NCBI GenBank assembly: GCA_041675505.1
Contig: JBAYTR010000009.1
Location: 1 to 64,000, forward strand
DNA length: 64,000 bases
Source: JAGPCK01 sp041675505
GTDB lineage: Bacteria > Bacteroidota > Bacteroidia > UKL13-3
Direction of reading: 5' to 3'
The notes under the pieces were generated by a model. It saw only the letters and a list, made by a program, of their open reading frames with translations, had not been told where the DNA came from and searched no databases. Positions 27,405 to 35,660 of the stretch are shown here, in pieces (positions within the stretch are counted from its first letter, which is position 1; each line of letters starts with the position of its first letter). A program made the translations under genes and the position numbers.

Positions 27405-27492
27405 TGTGGTTATTAAGCTTTACAACTGCGCAGAGTTTTGATGTATTCGCTGTGATAGATTTCAATGTTGTCTGTTGTTTTAAATGGTGTTG

Positions 27493-28557
27493 TTAGTTTG
27501 ATTTCCAGGTGAAGTTACCCGACCATTCATAAAATTTGTCAATATCTTTTTTGTGTGATTTAATCCACTTAGAAACTTCAGGGTCGTCAGAACTTGCAAA
27601 AGCGATATAAGCAAATGTTTCAAGGAAGTCTTTATCCTTCATTTCAATAAAGTAGGGTACATAATAGTCCCAGTAAAAGCCGTAATTGTTTTTTTGTGTT
27701 TCCCGTAATGATTCACAAATGGTTTCGAACTTTTTAATCATCTGTTTAACCTCTGATTTTTCCTTGTTGTCAAAATCCAGTGCTGCGCCCAGTGCTAAAA
27801 TTAAATCAGTAGAAGTAAAGCTGTTCTCTTGAGGTTTTCCATCTGCTGTGGTGTCAGAGAGCATATCCGGACTAATGCTTATAGTGATGGATTTTTTATC
27901 CGTTTGTTTTGCATTCCCTTTCAGTATTTTTTGCAAACCGGCCAGGTTTTCTTTCGCCCGTTTACTTTCAGGTTCAACTACTAAAAATCTGCTGTAGGCT
28001 AAAAGCGAGGGAACTCTTTTTCCTGTTATATCCAGCAATCTTCCCATCGCGTTATGAGAACTGGCGTGTTTGGGGTTGAGTGCTGCCGACTTTTGAAAGC
28101 AGACAATGGCATCATCATATTTTCTTACACTTGCCAGTGTAATGCCTTTGTTAAAGTGTAGTTGGTAAAAATTAGGAAATAGATTTATTCCCTCATCGTA
28201 TGTTTCAATTGACTTGTCAGTTTTCTTTAAACCATCATACGCAGTGCCACAGGTAACATAAACACTTCCTAATGCTTTTTCACCGGGATGTTTTTTTATG
28301 GCAGTTTTACAAGCCTTTATGGCTTCGTCATATTTTTCAAGGGATACCAGTGACATGGCTTTTTCAGCTAAGGCCATTAGGTTGTCTTTGTCAAGCTCTA
28401 ATGCCTTTTCATATTTGGCAATGGCCCCCTCAAAATCGCCTTTGTCATGGTAAGCAATACCTTCATCAACCAGTTTTTCAGCCTCTTCTTTTTGTTGACC
28501 GAAAGATAGGGTATAGCACACCAGTGAAAAGACCAGTACTAAAATTTGCTTTTTCAT
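27493..28557 (-). CDS. Exported TPR protein
   Basis: About 354 residues with a signal peptide (MKKQILVLVFSLVCYTLSFG). Some five TPR units follow in the first 190 residues, including AIAKYEKALELDKDNLMALAEKA. The C-terminal 150 residues are unassigned but well formed (helix-rich, with FETICESLRETQKNNYGFYWDYYVPYF). The open frame reaches an ATG nine codons earlier, but that would bury the signal peptide; I use 28557. The function is unknown. It ends the segment before the palindrome-rich intergenic DNA. Confidence 0.8.
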   Translation of the reverse strand: MKKQILVLVFSLVCYTLSFGQQKEEAEKLVDEGIAYHDKGDFEGAIAKYEKALELDKDNLMALAEKAMSLVSLEKYDEAIKACKTAIKKHPGEKALGSVYVTCGTAYDGLKKTDKSIETYDEGINLFPNFYQLHFNKGITLASVRKYDDAIVCFQKSAALNPKHASSHNAMGRLLDITGKRVPSLLAYSRFLVVEPESKRAKENLAGLQKILKGNAKQTDKKSITISISPDMLSDTTADGKPQENSFTSTDLILALGAALDFDNKEKSEVKQMIKKFETICESLRETQKNNYGFYWDYYVPYFIEMKDKDFLETFAYIAFASSDDPEVSKWIKSHKKDIDKFYEWSGNFTWKSN

Positions 28558-28680
28558 ATATTGACTATTAAGTGGTTTCATCATATGCTACATGTCATCC
28601 GGAACCCGTTTATCCATGCGAGCAAGATAAAAAACTTGGTGTATACATCCAAATTGTGGTAATAAGTGTGGTGAGGGGTG

Positions 28681-28712
28681 AATGAACACGCGTTAATAAA
28701 CGTGAGAGTTAA
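28681..28712. repeat. Degenerate copy of the CGCGTTAACAAACGCG-type repeat
   Basis: AATGAACACGCGTTAATAAA followed by CGTGAGAG is a diverged version of the 33 bp element found intact at 29691 and 31134. It lies on the far side of the DUF2071 gene, so copies of the element bracket that gene. Confidence 0.6.
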
Positions 28713-28736
28713 GCAAATGCAAGTTAGCATAGTTAG

Positions 28737-28836
28737 TTTTTGAACATGGTCAGACGCATAACGCGTCAGACCATGTTCAAAAAATGCAGATCCTCCTTCC
28801 TCATCTGTCTGACGCGCTATGCGTCTGACAGATGAG
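28737..28836. repeat. REP/BIME-like pair of long palindromes
   Basis: Two long hairpins sit side by side. The first (28737-28783) has 21 bp arms with one mismatch and a 5 nt loop, flanked by T and A runs, so it may also terminate transcription in both directions. The second (28800-28836) has 16 bp arms with one mismatch. The core of the second (GTCTGACGCGCTATGCGTC) is nearly the reverse complement of the first core, so they form an inverted pair. The arrangement is that of REP/BIME elements. No transposase gene is in the window. Confidence 0.75.
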
Positions 28837-28880
28837 ATGAAAAATAGTCTTGATGATTCTGTATCCTGTGCGTTTTAAAA

Positions 28881-28945
28881 GGGTAGGAGCTTTGTAGCTA
28901 CAAGCTACATAAAAGTAGAATCGTAGGCAGGAGCCTATGATTAGG
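28881..28945. repeat. Further short hairpins, REP-like
   Basis: GTAGCT-ACA-AGCTAC, a perfect 6 bp stem, is followed by a stem of AATCGTAGGC pairing with GCCTATGATT around a 4 nt AGGA loop (one G-T pair). The stem-GGAG-stem look recalls the hairpin near the left edge of the window. Together with the BIME-like pair these fill the 394-base gap between the TPR and DUF2071 genes, which otherwise holds nothing coding. Confidence 0.5.
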
Positions 28946-28951
28946 ATGGGT

Positions 28952-29659
28952 TTATTTGTTAACCTCACTATTCCATTCGTGTTCAATGTTGGTCATAAGT
29001 AATGCATTGTCAAAAGTCACTGAACCTTTTGGGAAAATGTTTTCATCTTCAAAAAAACTTGATTTTACACTCAATACGTCAAGTGGTCTAACCTCCCATT
29101 TATAGGCTTTTAGTCTTAATCCCTCAAATTTGTCTTTGTTAGGTGAATATCCAAGGTCACCTCGTTCAAAAAAGGCAGAAGCATTTTCTAACGTACCGAA
29201 AACAGATTGGCTGCTAAACAGTGTTGTTTCTCGGGCATCTATTAAAATTTCGGTATCATCTGAGCTTTTAAAGTCGATATGATAATTTCCGTTGTTTTCT
29301 TCTACATTGAATTTTGCGTAATAGCATTTGCCGGGAAATATTCGTCCGCCAACAAGTGTGTTTAATTTTAAAGAGGTGTCTCTGCGTGGTATATAAACTC
29401 CTGATTTTATCTCCCCGTCTTCGTCCCATTCAACAGCAATTCTATGCGCACCATTTTCAGAGTTTACACCAATGAAATCAGGCAATCCCTTTGGTTTAAT
29501 GCTTTTCAACCTGATTAAACAAATTCCGACAACAGCTTTGTCTTTATATATTTTGGGCCTAAAGGGATATGGAATAATTTTCTCCACTACTTTTGGGTCA
29601 GCAGTGAAGTTGATTAATATTCTTCTGTCTATGTATCCGTGTATGGTAGGGATTTTCAT
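28952..29659 (-). CDS. DUF2071 family protein
   Basis: A 235-residue protein that matches DUF2071, an acetoacetate-decarboxylase-like fold: YIDRRILINFTADPKVVEKI, then PFRPKIYKDKAVVGICLIRL and GVYIPRRDTS. No catalytic role is established for the family. It is flanked on both sides by copies of the 33 bp CGCG element and is AT-richer than the core genes around, which suggests acquisition as a unit. Confidence 0.8.
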   Translation of the reverse strand: MKIPTIHGYIDRRILINFTADPKVVEKIIPYPFRPKIYKDKAVVGICLIRLKSIKPKGLPDFIGVNSENGAHRIAVEWDEDGEIKSGVYIPRRDTSLKLNTLVGGRIFPGKCYYAKFNVEENNGNYHIDFKSSDDTEILIDARETTLFSSQSVFGTLENASAFFERGDLGYSPNKDKFEGLRLKAYKWEVRPLDVLSVKSSFFEDENIFPKGSVTFDNALLMTNIEHEWNSEVNK

Positions 29660-29690
29660 TTTGTCTTCATATTAAAGCCTGTATGTTAAA

Positions 29691-29727
29691 AATGCACACG
29701 CGTTAACAAACGCGCGCGAGTGAAGGT
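29691..29727. repeat. Intact copy of the 33 bp CGCG element
   Basis: AATGCACACGCGTTAACAAA followed by CGCGCGCGAGTGA. The core CGCGTT-AACA-AACGCG is a perfect inverted repeat. This copy and the one at 31134 are identical over 33 bases, then differ at one base and match again. It lies between the DUF2071 gene and the HEPN-like gene. Confidence 0.85.
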
Positions 29728-29756
29728 AATGATAAGTCCATACTCATTTTTTTTAA

Positions 29757-30983
29757 TTACGCCAACCCGATCTTATGTACAGGTTTTTCAAGAGATTTAA
29801 TTTCTAAGGATAACATTTTTAGCTCATTTGTTTTTTCTTCGAGTTGCTTTTCCGTAAGTTTCTTAGTTGTTTCATGCACGACTTGATGTCTAACATGCCT
29901 CAATTCATTAATTTTATGAATTTGTTTCTGTTCGAGGAGCTTATATTTTTCGACTAACTTCATTAAACTACTTATGGTAATTTTCATCTTCAACTCCTCT
30001 TCGGTGAGTTCTAAATCAATTACCAAATTTAGAATATTTGAATGTAGAGTTTTCCATTCTTCGAGAAAAGCACCATTGAGTTCATTAAGGTTACTTGCAA
30101 CATTTTCATGAAGAACCTCAATATCGCTTTCTGGAATGACAACTTTATCTAGGTCATTTATGGCTTCAATAAGTTTATCATCTATTTCCTTACATAAAGA
30201 CTTAATTTCGGTGAAATCTCTGTTTGAAATAACTGTATTGTGAGCAATCAGACACCGAAGTTCATATAACTTCTCCCATCTTTTCAATAGATAAGTGTCG
30301 TCACAATCAACCAAATCTGAAAAATATCTTTCCCAATTCGATTTAGGGATATACTCTAGCAATATTTTGTTGTCAAAATCCGAGTCTGTTTTAATGGTTT
30401 CTATAAGGCTAAAGAGGGATGCTAAACTTTTGGTTTGATATTTCTTAAAGAGAAAGTCTGAAAGCTGAATGAAATCAACATCATGCAAAATGTCTGTAAT
30501 ACCTGATTGAGAACGTTTATTTTTAATTGACTTTTGAACCTCAGAGGGAACTGTTTGGGAACTCCACTCCATACCGAGATTAATTAACATGAATTTTGAG
30601 ATCAATTTTCTTAAGAGATTCTCAGTTTTATGTATTAAGGGATAGCTCTTTGAACTGTAATAGGTTGATAAATCGTCCCAAAGAATGCTTATCTTTCCGT
30701 TAGCCTTGTAAATAATATCCCTAAACATTTTTAGCAATTCAAGAAATACGCTTTCGTTTTTTATGTCAGTGAGTGTAAGACATACATGAAAATATCTTTG
30801 ATTTTGATTGGGAATTTCGTCCGTATTAATTATGTAACCAACTTCAATTGTTTTGAATTGTATTTTTCCATTCTTGATATTAATTTCTGAGTATGCCTTC
30901 AAAAGATTGTTGAAAGTGTCTATAGAGTTGCAGAAGCCTCCTTTAGATTCAATAGTTATTAAATATTCTGTCGAGTAATTCAT
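29757..30983 (-). CDS. Protein with two HEPN-type RX4H motifs, putative RNase
   Basis: A 408-residue, mostly helical protein. Two segments carry the RX4H signature of HEPN ribonucleases: ELRCLIAHN with R243 and H248, and LRHVRHQVVHE with R365 and H370. Around the first, KRWEKLYELRCLIAHN resembles Swt1-type or related HEPN domains used in defence and RNA cleavage. The N-terminal 130 residues are alpha/beta and unassigned. There is no adjacent nucleotidyltransferase antitoxin. It is flanked by identical copies of the 33 bp element, and its 5' leader is shared with the next gene. RNase or abortive-infection activity is inference. Confidence 0.65.
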   Translation of the reverse strand: MNYSTEYLITIESKGGFCNSIDTFNNLLKAYSEINIKNGKIQFKTIEVGYIINTDEIPNQNQRYFHVCLTLTDIKNESVFLELLKMFRDIIYKANGKISILWDDLSTYYSSKSYPLIHKTENLLRKLISKFMLINLGMEWSSQTVPSEVQKSIKNKRSQSGITDILHDVDFIQLSDFLFKKYQTKSLASLFSLIETIKTDSDFDNKILLEYIPKSNWERYFSDLVDCDDTYLLKRWEKLYELRCLIAHNTVISNRDFTEIKSLCKEIDDKLIEAINDLDKVVIPESDIEVLHENVASNLNELNGAFLEEWKTLHSNILNLVIDLELTEEELKMKITISSLMKLVEKYKLLEQKQIHKINELRHVRHQVVHETTKKLTEKQLEEKTNELKMLSLEIKSLEKPVHKIGLA

Positions 30984-30996
30984 AGTGGTCTGTTTT

Positions 30997-31117
30997 AAAC
31001 TTGCACATAACTTGTATATCTACGCAACTAAGATAAAAACTTTCGCTTATACCGCCAAAAGGGACAGATATGCGCTAAGAACAAGCGTTTTGTGTTAAAC
31101 AGATATAAACGTTTATA
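30997..31117 (-). promoter_or_regulatory. Leader of the HEPN-like gene, shared with the 31196-32056 gene, with palindrome
   Basis: Bases 30997-31052, about 14 bases upstream of the HEPN-like start, closely match 32072-32126 upstream of the next gene, including an exact GCAACTAAGATAAAAA block. Further out lies the perfect palindrome TATAAACGTTTATA (31104-31117). The equal distance to both starts suggests a common promoter/leader, or the edge of a recombination module. Confidence 0.55.
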
Positions 31118-31133
31118 CCCGTTGTAAGTAGTG

Positions 31134-31170
31134 AATGCACACGCGTTAACAAACGCGCGCGAGTGAGGGT
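31134..31170. repeat. Intact copy of the 33 bp CGCG element
   Basis: Identical over 33 bases to the element at 29691, with the same CGCGTT/AACGCG inverted core. It lies upstream of the HEPN-like gene and just beyond the end of the 286-residue unknown gene, so that HEPN gene plus leader is bracketed by the two copies about 1.44 kb apart. Confidence 0.85.
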
Positions 31171-31195
31171 TGTCTACTCGATTAGCTAAAGTTTT

Positions 31196-32056
31196 TTATA
31201 CATAAACGACACCATTTTCGTTAGGTCTATTTTTATTAGTTAATTCAATTAATAATTTGCTTTGTTTTTCAGTTGTTTTGATTGGTGCTAAACTATATTC
31301 AGCGTTGTTTCCATTGTTATCGCTACAATAACCTGTGTAAAGCCAGATTTCTCTAAAACTGCTTTTATCAGTTATATCCACAATAGCTTTAAAAGCCTCG
31401 AAAAAATCTGATATTTCATATTTTAAGGTTCTGTTATCAATCAAAAGAACCGTTTTATTTTTCTCTTTATGTTTTTTTGTTTCCTTTTTTGAGATAGCAA
31501 CACGCAATAAATTTTCAAGATTTTTCTCGATGTAATTCGAGCTGCTCAAAAAAATATTTGGATAATTACCTTTATAAGGATTGTCCACGAAATCTTTTTG
31601 CGAATGACCGTTTTCCAAAAGTCGTTTAATTAGTTCATTCGTTTTTTCAGTTGGGAAGAATGAGTTTAACTTTACCAATTCATGAATAGGCAATTTATCT
31701 TTGTTACTTTTTATAGCTAATCTATCCTCTCGTTTCATTTTTTCAAAAGAAAAATCATCATTCGCAATTGCAGTTATCTCAACATTAAATTCCTCTTTAT
31801 CGCTTGTTTCAATTTTAAAATCCCAAGGGTTGTCACGTGAAATAATATTAATTCCGATTGGTCTGTCCGCGAATATTTTAACCTGATGTTTTAAATAATG
31901 CATACAAATCAAATATTCACGAAAACTTGGGTCAGGTACATCAAGAAAAATTCGTTCATAAATAGTCCCATCTCTTTCAATTAGATTGTAGGGTTTGAAA
32001 TTGTGTTTGTCATTCATCTCACAATTTGGATGGAAACTGCTTTTTCTTATGTTCAT
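31196..32056 (-). CDS. Unknown protein, accessory segment
   Basis: A 286-residue protein that I do not recognise. It is Lys/Asn-rich and encoded by AT-rich DNA. The stretch NPWDFKIETSDKEEFNVEITAI (residues 76-97, given here by its ends NPWDFKIE and FNVEITAI) has the D...E-X-T spacing of a degenerate PD-(D/E)XK nuclease core, with T replacing the usual lysine; this is weak. There is a later strand TVLLIDNRTLKY. No membrane segment. It shares its 5' leader with the HEPN-like gene. A restriction or defence link is a guess from context. Confidence 0.55.
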   Translation of the reverse strand: MNIRKSSFHPNCEMNDKHNFKPYNLIERDGTIYERIFLDVPDPSFREYLICMHYLKHQVKIFADRPIGINIISRDNPWDFKIETSDKEEFNVEITAIANDDFSFEKMKREDRLAIKSNKDKLPIHELVKLNSFFPTEKTNELIKRLLENGHSQKDFVDNPYKGNYPNIFLSSSNYIEKNLENLLRVAISKKETKKHKEKNKTVLLIDNRTLKYEISDFFEAFKAIVDITDKSSFREIWLYTGYCSDNNGNNAEYSLAPIKTTEKQSKLLIELTNKNRPNENGVVYV

Positions 32057-32071
32057 TGTTTCACGATTTGT

Positions 32072-32126
32072 TAAATTGCACCTAACTTATATATCTGCAA
32101 CTAAGATAAAAAACTTCGTTTGTATT
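32072..32126 (-). promoter_or_regulatory. Leader of the 286-residue gene, second copy
   Basis: This 55-base block begins 16 bases upstream of the start at 32056 and matches the leader of the HEPN-like gene with a few substitutions and small gaps. It marks the outer edge of the accessory segment; the DNA beyond it is the efflux operon terminator. Confidence 0.55.
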
Positions 32127-32145
32127 CCCCAATGCCCCTAAAACT

Positions 32146-32183
32146 AAAAAGCCCTCCTCCCGCGTGAGCGAGAGAAGGGGCCT
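32146..32183 (-). terminator. Rho-independent terminator of the efflux operon
   Basis: On the minus strand, GCCCCTTCTCTC pairs imperfectly with GGGAGGAGGGC across a GCTCACGC loop and is followed by TTTTT. It lies about 75 bases past the stop of the RND pump gene, the last gene of the operon. Confidence 0.7.
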
Positions 32184-32258
32184 TTCAGAACCTAAACCTA
32201 ACTATTATGAAAAAATACAGTCACTCAGCAGTTTCCTGCCTTGCACTACTGTTGCAAT

Positions 32259-35200
32259 TTAATGTGCTGCCTGTGCAGCTTTTTTGGCCTTGAGCTTTAG
32301 TTTTAATCCTTCACTGATGTAGAGCATAGCCGGTACCAGTATAAGGGTTAAGAAGGTGGCAAAGCCCAATCCGAAAATCATGGTCCAGCTGAGCGGGCCC
32401 CAGAAGGCCACGTTATCGCCCCCAAAGTGCAGGTGCGGGTTAAACTCACTGAACAAAGAAATAAAGTCAATGTTTAAACCTACGGCCAACGGTACCAATC
32501 CTAAAATGGTGGCCGAGGCGGTTAAGATTACCGGGGTCATACGTGTGCGTCCGGCTTCAATAATGGCTTCTTTGAGCGGCATACCTTCATGTAACAATAT
32601 CTCGGTAAACTCTACCAGCAATATACCGTTACGTACCACTATACCGGCCAGTGCCACAATACCAATACCGGTCATGATGATGGAAATTTCCATGTTAAAG
32701 ATGGAGAAGCCCAACAACACACCTATTAAGCTGAGTACAATCTCAGAGATAATAATCAACGGTTTGCTAAAAGAGTTAAACTGTGTAACCAGAATAAGGA
32801 AGATGAGCCCGAGTGATATCATTAAGGCACGACCTAAGAAGGCACCAGTTTCTGCTTGTTCTTCCTGTTCACCGGCCATTTTTACAGCTACTCCGGTGGG
32901 CAGTTTGTAGTTCTTAAGTGCCTCATCCACCTGTGCTACTATTTCATTTGCATTGTATCCGCTCAACACGTTGGATCCTAAAATGACCATGCGCTTTTCG
33001 TTTTTACGTTTAATGCCTCCGTAAGTATTGGCGTAGCGTATTTTGGCTACAGACGAGAGCGGTATCTGGCGCACCACACCACCCATGTTCATGTCGCGGA
33101 AGGTGAGTTTTAAGTTCATCAACGCATTTAAGTTGTTACGTTGTTCTTCTTTGTAACGCACTTGTATAGGATATTCATCGTTGGCATCTTTATACTTAGA
33201 CGCTTCTTTTCCGAAAATGGCCGTGCGCAGTTCCATACCTATTTGTGCGGTGCTTATGCCTTCGCGGTTGGCCCGCTCACGGTCAATCTCTACCACTACT
33301 TCGGGCTTGTTGTTTTGCAAGTCACTCTTTAATTCTTCGATACCGCCAATTTGCAGCGAGTCAATGTAACGTTGTATGTCTTTTGACACAGCCGTAAGTT
33401 CTTCAAAACTCTCAGCGGTAATTTCAATGGCCACCGGCTTACCAGTTGGCGGGCCGCCTTGTTCCTGCTCTACGGTAATTTCAGCTCCGGGAATTCCTTT
33501 TACAGCTGTACGGATTTTATCAAGGTATTCAGCCGTTGATTTTCCGTTACGCTGACTGAATTGTACGAAGGCCACCGTTACTTTACCCAGGTTAGGATTG
33601 GCGTTAAAGTTTTGTTCAAATTGTTGCGGATCACCTGCGCCCACAGCTACGTTGGAGATAACAGATTTAACCAAATCATTCTTTTCACCCAACACTTTGT
33701 ACACGCGGTTCTCTACAATTTTGGTTACTGAATCGGTGTACGCCTGGTCGGTTCCAACAGGCATGGTGATGTAGGTGTAGATAAAGTTGGGTTCAGCCTG
33801 CGGGAAAAATACTACGCTAGGCTTCACAATGGCGGTGAGTACAAAGGAGAAAATAAGTAATCCGAATGTACCTACCAGCAACCACACTGGGCGTGAGCCT
33901 ACCAGTGCCCATTCCATAATGTTCTTGTAGGTGTTCTGTACTTTGGGCCATACTTTGTTTTGGAATTTCTGAATGATGTCAGGCAACACAAAACGGTTGA
34001 GGGCATACAGTCCGTACATGGTTACTACAAAGTTACCAAAGCCGAAACTGCCGGTTGCGTAAGATATGGTAACAACAATAGCAAATCCGATGGAAGTTTT
34101 CCTGTGTTTTTTGCTGTCTTTGCGGGCACGTTCTTCTTCCTCATGTGTTTTCATAAAATCAACTGCAAACACCGGATTAAAAATATAGGCCACTACCAAC
34201 GAAGCGAGTAGGGTTACAATTAAGGTAACAGGTAAGAAGAACATAAATTTACCGATTACACCCTGCCAGAAAGCCAAAGGAATAAAAGGAGCGAGGGTGG
34301 TCATGGTGCCGGAGAATACCGGTAAGAATACCTCGCCCGCAGCCAGTTTAGCGGCTTGCTTAATGGGCATTTTCCCATTGGCAAATATGCGGTGCGTGTT
34401 TTCAATTACCACAATGGCATCATCTACCACAATACCCAATGCGAGCAGGAAGGCAAACAACACAATCATGTTCATGGTAAAGCCTATGCCCGGGAACACC
34501 AGAAATGCAATAAAGCAGGAGAGGGGTACGGAAAGACCTACGAAAATCGCATTGGTGGTTCCCATAAAGAACATGAGGATTACCGTTACCAGAATAAAAC
34601 CGATAATGATGGTGTTGATGAGCTCGTTTAATGTGCTGCGGGTTTGTTCTGACCGGTCGCCTGTAATAGCAACACTCAATTGTTTAGGAAAGTATTTTTC
34701 ATCCATCTCTTTGCAGATGGCATTGATTTTATCTGACGCTTCAATCAGGTTTTCACCGCTGCGTTTAATCACGTTCAGGGTAATTACGTTGGAGTGATTT
34801 AAGCGGGCATAACTTTCTTTTTCTTCGTAACCGTCAACAATCTCGGCAATGTCTTTTAAATAAACTGTGGCACCGGTGCTACCGCGAATGATGATATCGC
34901 CCAGTTTTTTAACGTCTTCATACTGGCCCACAACGTTAATGGAACGTTTAATTCCGTCCATGTTTACCAATCCACCGGAGATGGTCATGTTCTCTGAACT
35001 GATGGCTTGTGAGATATCATAGAACGTAATGTTGGCTACTTCAGCTTTATACATGTCAACGTTAATCTGAATTTCACGTTCCAGTGCACCAATCAAATCA
35101 ACGCGGGTAATTTCTTTCAGTCCCTCGATTCTGTCTTTTAAATCATCTGCATATTTTTTCATTTTATCCAGCGGATAATCACCGTACACGTGCACATTCA

Positions 35201-35639
35201 TAATGGGCATTTGTGATACGTCAATATCAATTACCTGCGGATCATCGGGCATGTTGGTAGGTAAATCGTTTTTAGATTTATCTACCGCATCTTTTACACG
35301 TTGCAAGGCTTTATCTACGTCCTGATCGGTATTGAATTCTACGTTAATCAACGAGAAGTCTTGCACTGAGGTACTGGTTACTTTCTTTACACCGGTAATA
35401 GATTTTACCTGTTTTTCAATCACTTTAGTTACCAGTGATTCCATATCTTTAGGAGAGGTTCCCGGGTACACGGTAGTAACCAGAATGCTGGGGAACTTTA
35501 CCTCAGGAAATTGTTCCTTAGGTAAGGAGTTATATCCGAATATACCGGCCAGCGTAAGTATGATGGCCAGAATGTAGATACTGGTTTTGTTGTCTATGGC
35601 CCAACTGGAGGGCTTAAATTCTTTTTTAATATCAAGCAT
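32259..35639 (-). CDS. RND efflux pump, inner-membrane transporter (HAE1-like)
   Basis: The 1126-residue RND permease is the proton-driven pump of a tripartite efflux system. The usual 12-segment plan is visible with two large periplasmic loops. The proton-relay block is GIVVDDAIVVIENTHRIF, with both aspartates kept as in hydrophobe exporters. It is longer than the usual 1030-1050 residues. An insert after the first membrane bundle (near HEEEERARKDSKKHRK) carries extra hydrophobic segments before the sixth/seventh junction. Substrate is unknown. The order tetR-tolC-adaptor-pump and close spacing show one operon. Confidence 0.93.
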   Translation of the reverse strand: MLDIKKEFKPSSWAIDNKTSIYILAIILTLAGIFGYNSLPKEQFPEVKFPSILVTTVYPGTSPKDMESLVTKVIEKQVKSITGVKKVTSTSVQDFSLINVEFNTDQDVDKALQRVKDAVDKSKNDLPTNMPDDPQVIDIDVSQMPIMNVHVYGDYPLDKMKKYADDLKDRIEGLKEITRVDLIGALEREIQINVDMYKAEVANITFYDISQAISSENMTISGGLVNMDGIKRSINVVGQYEDVKKLGDIIIRGSTGATVYLKDIAEIVDGYEEKESYARLNHSNVITLNVIKRSGENLIEASDKINAICKEMDEKYFPKQLSVAITGDRSEQTRSTLNELINTIIIGFILVTVILMFFMGTTNAIFVGLSVPLSCFIAFLVFPGIGFTMNMIVLFAFLLALGIVVDDAIVVIENTHRIFANGKMPIKQAAKLAAGEVFLPVFSGTMTTLAPFIPLAFWQGVIGKFMFFLPVTLIVTLLASLVVAYIFNPVFAVDFMKTHEEEERARKDSKKHRKTSIGFAIVVTISYATGSFGFGNFVVTMYGLYALNRFVLPDIIQKFQNKVWPKVQNTYKNIMEWALVGSRPVWLLVGTFGLLIFSFVLTAIVKPSVVFFPQAEPNFIYTYITMPVGTDQAYTDSVTKIVENRVYKVLGEKNDLVKSVISNVAVGAGDPQQFEQNFNANPNLGKVTVAFVQFSQRNGKSTAEYLDKIRTAVKGIPGAEITVEQEQGGPPTGKPVAIEITAESFEELTAVSKDIQRYIDSLQIGGIEELKSDLQNNKPEVVVEIDRERANREGISTAQIGMELRTAIFGKEASKYKDANDEYPIQVRYKEEQRNNLNALMNLKLTFRDMNMGGVVRQIPLSSVAKIRYANTYGGIKRKNEKRMVILGSNVLSGYNANEIVAQVDEALKNYKLPTGVAVKMAGEQEEQAETGAFLGRALMISLGLIFLILVTQFNSFSKPLIIISEIVLSLIGVLLGFSIFNMEISIIMTGIGIVALAGIVVRNGILLVEFTEILLHEGMPLKEAIIEAGRTRMTPVILTASATILGLVPLAVGLNIDFISLFSEFNPHLHFGGDNVAFWGPLSWTMIFGLGFATFLTLILVPAMLYISEGLKLKLKAKKAAQAAH

Positions 35640-35660
35640 GACTATATATTCAAATAGGTA

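Noticed and set aside
28801..28986. Small minus-strand open frame of 61 codons
   Set aside because: It lies over the palindromes and the end of the DUF2071 gene; its protein is not plausible and the frame follows from the repeat sequence.
29691..31170. A true integron with attC sites
   Set aside because: The elements are short, a full two-part attC structure is not seen, and no integrase is in the window. Kept only as a cassette-like finding.
34297..34797. Plus-strand frame of 166 codons inside the RND pump gene
   Set aside because: It is antisense to a well-conserved gene and looks like a codon-bias shadow (Met/Ile/Thr-rich, no domain).
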